Shown piece after piece: positions 61,040 to 63,421 of a stretch of DNA of 63,421 nucleotides. The number at the start of each line of letters is the position of its first letter. The stretch's first letter is position 1. The notes beneath the pieces were generated by a model. That model had not been told where the DNA came from. It saw only the letters and a program-made list of their open reading frames with translations, and ran no database searches. Origin of the DNA: Actinophytocola sp050699915 (lineage in GTDB: Bacteria > Actinomycetota > Actinomycetes > Mycobacteriales > Pseudonocardiaceae); contig NZ_JBOHGA010000006.1 of assembly GCF_050699915.1 (NCBI RefSeq), forward strand, positions 1-63,421, in the 5' to 3' direction. The position numbers were made by a program, and so were the translations under genes.

Positions 61040-61522
61040 TCAGAGCTGTCGGTAGTACACGGCGACCGGGAGCTGTACGCACCCGAGCCCTTCGTACAGC
61101 GCCCTGGCCGGTGCGTGGAACGGGTCTCCCCCGGTGCCGATCTCGACCACCTCGGCGCCGAGGTCTCGCATGGCGTCGAAGGCGTGCTCGCACAGCGCCG
61201 TGCCCGCGTGGTGCCGGCGGTGTGCGGCGGCCACGGCTAGGTGCGAGATGGTCCCGTTCTTTCGGTCCTGGTCGACGCTCCAGGCGACGTAGCCGGCGAC
61301 CTCGCCTTCGACCTCGGCGACCGCGACGTACTTGTGCCGGTCGGGGTCGTGCAGCTCGGCGACCTGCGTGCGGTAGTCGTCGCGCCAGTTGCCGTGTTGG
61401 TTGGCGAACACGACCTCGCCCACGAGAGGCCGGAAGGACTCCTCGTAGAACGGGCGGAACGTCTCGACGGTCAGCTCGGTGAGCCGTGCCAGGTCGTGCC
61501 GCGTGAAGGTGCGGATGAGCAT
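61040..61522 (-). CDS. GNAT-family N-acetyltransferase
   Basis: 160 residues. Acetyl-CoA loop ISHLAVAAAHRRHHAGTALC (pattern V-x(4-6)-R/Q-x-x-G-x-G/A with a degenerate glycine) and the C-terminal ALYEGLGCVQLPVAVYYRQL are typical. The substrate is unknown; many actinomycete GNATs act on antibiotics or peptides. It lies 17 bp after the methyltransferase stop on the same strand, so the two are likely one transcript with the methyltransferase first. Confidence 0.88.
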   Translation of the reverse strand: MLIRTFTRHDLARLTELTVETFRPFYEESFRPLVGEVVFANQHGNWRDDYRTQVAELHDPDRHKYVAVAEVEGEVAGYVAWSVDQDRKNGTISHLAVAAAHRRHHAGTALCEHAFDAMRDLGAEVVEIGTGGDPFHAPARALYEGLGCVQLPVAVYYRQL

Positions 61523-61539
61523 CGGAGTGGACCTTCGCC

Positions 61540-62589
61540 TCAGGCGCGGATCTCGTAGACGAGGTTGAACGGGCTCTGCGCGGCCCGGCGGAAGTGGGTG
61601 AAACCGGCCTCGGTGACGACCCGGCGGATCGCGGCCTCACCGGCCTGCGCGCCGAGCGCGTGCCCGCCGGACTGCGACAGCGCGTTGGGGACGCACAGGA
61701 ACGTGGAACCGCTGTAGTACAGCCGCCCCACCGGGTTGAAGTTCTCCTCGACCCGGTCCGACGCGTTCGGCTCGACGAGCAGCCAGGTGCCGCCCGGCGC
61801 CAACGCCTGCCGGACCTGCCGCGCGGCGCCGACGGGATCGCCCATGTCGTGCAGGCAGTCGAACATCATCACCAGGTCGTAGTTCGTCCCGGTGAAGTCC
61901 TGCGCGGTCGCGACCTCGAAGCCGACCCGGTCGGCGACACCGGCGTCGTCGGCCTTCTTGCCGGCCAGGTCGATGGACTCGGCGTGGTAGTCGAACCCGG
62001 TGACGGTGGTCCGCGGGAAGGCCTCGGCGAGCAGCACCGAGCTCGAGCCGAGCCCGCAGCCGACGTCGGCGACCCGTGCGCCGGCGGTCAGCTCGGCCTC
62101 CACCCCGTCCAGCGCGGGAATCCAGTTCGGCACGAGCTCGGCGACGTAGCCGGGACGGTAGAACGCGTCGCAGCCGACGAACACGTCCTCGTGGTGCTCG
62201 TGCCAGGCGACGCCCTCGCCGGTGCGGAACGCCTCGGTGATCCGCGGTTCGGCCTTCAGGTAGCCGAGCGCGATGAGGAACGCCGAGGACACGTTCGGCC
62301 CGTTCGGGTCGGCAAGGCAGAACGCCTGCTCCGCGGTCAGCGAGAACGCACCGGTGGCCGGGTCGTAGGTGACGTAGCCGCCGGCGGCCTGCCCGCGCAG
62401 CCACTCGGTGAGGTAACGCCGGTGACAACCGGTGCGCTCGGCGAACTGCTCCGGTGTCGCCGGCCCCTTGGCCAGCGCCTGGTAGAGGCCCAGCCGGTTG
62501 CCGACCGCGATCGAGCCGGCGGCGCCGGTGGCGGCCAGGTCGGCGGTGAACCGGCCGAGGAACTCCATCACCTTGTCGTGATCCATCAT
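61540..62589 (-). CDS. Class I SAM-dependent methyltransferase (Rv2258c-like)
   Basis: 349 residues; ATG 62589 is chosen for AAGGAGAT six bases upstream. An N-terminal winged-helix part (LGLYQALAKGPATPEQFAER, RRYLTEWLRGQAAGGYV) precedes the SAM-binding VADVGCGLGSSSVLLAEAFP and MMFDCLHDMGDP. The layout matches Rv2258c-like methyltransferases of mycobacteria, which resemble O-methyltransferases. The substrate is unknown. Divergent from the SARP regulator 130 bp away. Confidence 0.9.
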   Translation of the reverse strand: MMDHDKVMEFLGRFTADLAATGAAGSIAVGNRLGLYQALAKGPATPEQFAERTGCHRRYLTEWLRGQAAGGYVTYDPATGAFSLTAEQAFCLADPNGPNVSSAFLIALGYLKAEPRITEAFRTGEGVAWHEHHEDVFVGCDAFYRPGYVAELVPNWIPALDGVEAELTAGARVADVGCGLGSSSVLLAEAFPRTTVTGFDYHAESIDLAGKKADDAGVADRVGFEVATAQDFTGTNYDLVMMFDCLHDMGDPVGAARQVRQALAPGGTWLLVEPNASDRVEENFNPVGRLYYSGSTFLCVPNALSQSGGHALGAQAGEAAIRRVVTEAGFTHFRRAAQSPFNLVYEIRA

Positions 62590-62719
62590 GTCGATCTCCT
62601 TCACTGCGTGCCGGCTCGTGCCGGGCACGACAGCCAGGTTCGGTGCACGGCCTTACACCGGCCTGACGTGTGCTTACATGGGGCTGGCGTCGGGGAAGGC
62701 GGTCCGCTGGGAGTGCCCG

Positions 62720-63421
62720 ATGGCGATGGAGCACGTACCGGCGCTACGGGTCGAGGTGCTCGGGCCGTTGCGACTGGTCGTGGACGGTGCCGCGGTCGAG
62801 GTGCGCGGGCCCAAGCGGCGCGCGCTGCTGGCGATGCTCGCGCTCGCCGAGGGCCGGACCGTGCCCGTCGGCCACCTGCTGGACACGCTGTGGCCGGCGG
62901 AGATCCCCGAGTCGGGGCGACAGGCGCTGCACACGCAGGTCTCGCGGCTGCGTGCCCACCTCGGGTCGGCCGCGGCGCGCCTGCACGCCCGCCACGACGG
63001 CTACCGGCTGGAGCTCGGGGACGACGAGCTGGACCTGGCGAGGGCCCGTGCGCTGCTCGCGGCGGCGCGCCGAGGTTCCGGAGTGGACGGTGTCGTTCCG
63101 CTGCGGGAGGCCCACGCGCTGTGGCGCGGGCCGGTGCTCGCCGACCTGACCGACGTCGAGCCGATCGCCGCCGCCGTCGAAGGATGCGCGCGGCTGCACC
63201 GGGAGGTGACCGACGCGCTGGTCGCCGCGGCGGTCGACGCCGGGGAGGCGGACGGGGTCGTCGGCCTCGCCGCGGAGTCGCTCGCCGCCGACCCGCTGCG
63301 CGAGCCCGCGGTCCTGTTGCTGATGCGTGCGCTGGCGGCCGGCGGCCGGGCTCCGGAGGCGCTGCGCACCGGACGCTACTTCCGCCGCCGGCTGGCCGAG
63401 GAGACCGGCCTCGACCCGTCT
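62720..63421 (+). CDS. SARP/BTAD-type transcriptional regulator, cut by window edge
   Basis: ATG 62720 with GGGAG upstream; no stop before the window end (234 codons visible). The N-terminal SARP/OmpR-type HTH is LVVDGAAVEVRGPKRRALLA then RTVPVGHLLDTLWPAEIPES, followed by the BTAD domain (APEALRTGRYFRRRLAEETG). SARPs activate secondary-metabolite clusters. The protein may be a small SARP or a large BTAD-NB-ARC-TPR regulator; the rest lies outside. Divergent from the methyltransferase-GNAT pair, its likely target. Confidence 0.9.
   Translation, partial: MAMEHVPALRVEVLGPLRLVVDGAAVEVRGPKRRALLAMLALAEGRTVPVGHLLDTLWPAEIPESGRQALHTQVSRLRAHLGSAAARLHARHDGYRLELGDDELDLARARALLAAARRGSGVDGVVPLREAHALWRGPVLADLTDVEPIAAAVEGCARLHREVTDALVAAAVDAGEADGVVGLAAESLAADPLREPAVLLLMRALAAGGRAPEALRTGRYFRRRLAEETGLDPS

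Overview
The window is high-GC DNA with frequent GTG starts, GGAGG-type ribosome sites and many 4-base ATGA/GTGA gene overlaps. It also carries an F420-type luciferase-like oxidoreductase, large LuxR and SARP regulators, MocR regulators, an ECF42/DGPF pair and a Ser/Thr kinase. Together these point to a soil actinomycete, most likely of the Pseudonocardiaceae (Amycolatopsis, Saccharothrix or relatives); the genus cannot be fixed from sequence reading alone. No tRNA, rRNA, CRISPR array, insertion sequence or prophage was seen.

Region by region. 1-2353: a TrpB2-type tryptophan synthase beta and a DMT exporter. 2858-7028: two small hypothetical genes, a large ATPase-LuxR regulator and a secreted beta-trefoil lectin. 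7130-21382: the most notable part. Nine minus-strand genes, apparently one operon, read tupA-tupB-tupC (tungstate uptake), a MobA-MoaD fusion, aldehyde:ferredoxin oxidoreductase, formate dehydrogenase alpha (NuoG-like) and beta (NuoE/F fusion), moeA, and a MoeA fused to a periplasmic-binding-protein-like domain. A divergent regulator carries the same PBP-like domain behind a GntR-type helix-turn-helix. This looks like a self-contained module: it takes up tungstate, inserts it into the pterin cofactor, and uses it in an aldehyde oxidase and an NAD-linked formate dehydrogenase.

21383-34000: a gene relic, a CutA-like protein, an FAD amine/amino-acid oxidase, a secreted penicillin-acylase-family enzyme, and an acidic 27-residue-repeat protein. 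The repeat gene lies beyond a very strong hairpin from an ABC-2 transporter operon that is itself next to a two-component system. A secreted small Cys protein and a glycosyltransferase follow. 34018-34479 holds a decayed ABC exporter/S26 peptidase pair. 34538-41538: hypothetical genes, a DUF89 damage-control phosphatase, a quinone reductase, an Lrp-cupin pair divergent from an aminotransferase, and a DUF3048 protein.

41631-46291: an ECF42 sigma factor whose C-terminal extension is frameshifted, with its DGPF partner; a MocR regulator divergent from an EamA exporter across a symmetrical GGTCC/GGACC operator array; and a dihydrofolate-reductase-like protein. 46293-51831: a cell-wall block of D-Ala-D-Ala ligase, alanine racemase and VanY-type D,D-carboxypeptidase, divergent from an OmpR regulator, sensor kinase and lipoprotein. 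51839-63421: a PIG-L deacetylase, a VOC protein, a DksA-like zinc-finger protein, an ABC-F ATPase and a secreted beta-propeller. Then come a Ser/Thr kinase, a TetR with its operator and SMP-30/F420-oxidoreductase operon, a GNAT, an Rv2258c-like methyltransferase and the start of a SARP/BTAD regulator cut by the window edge.
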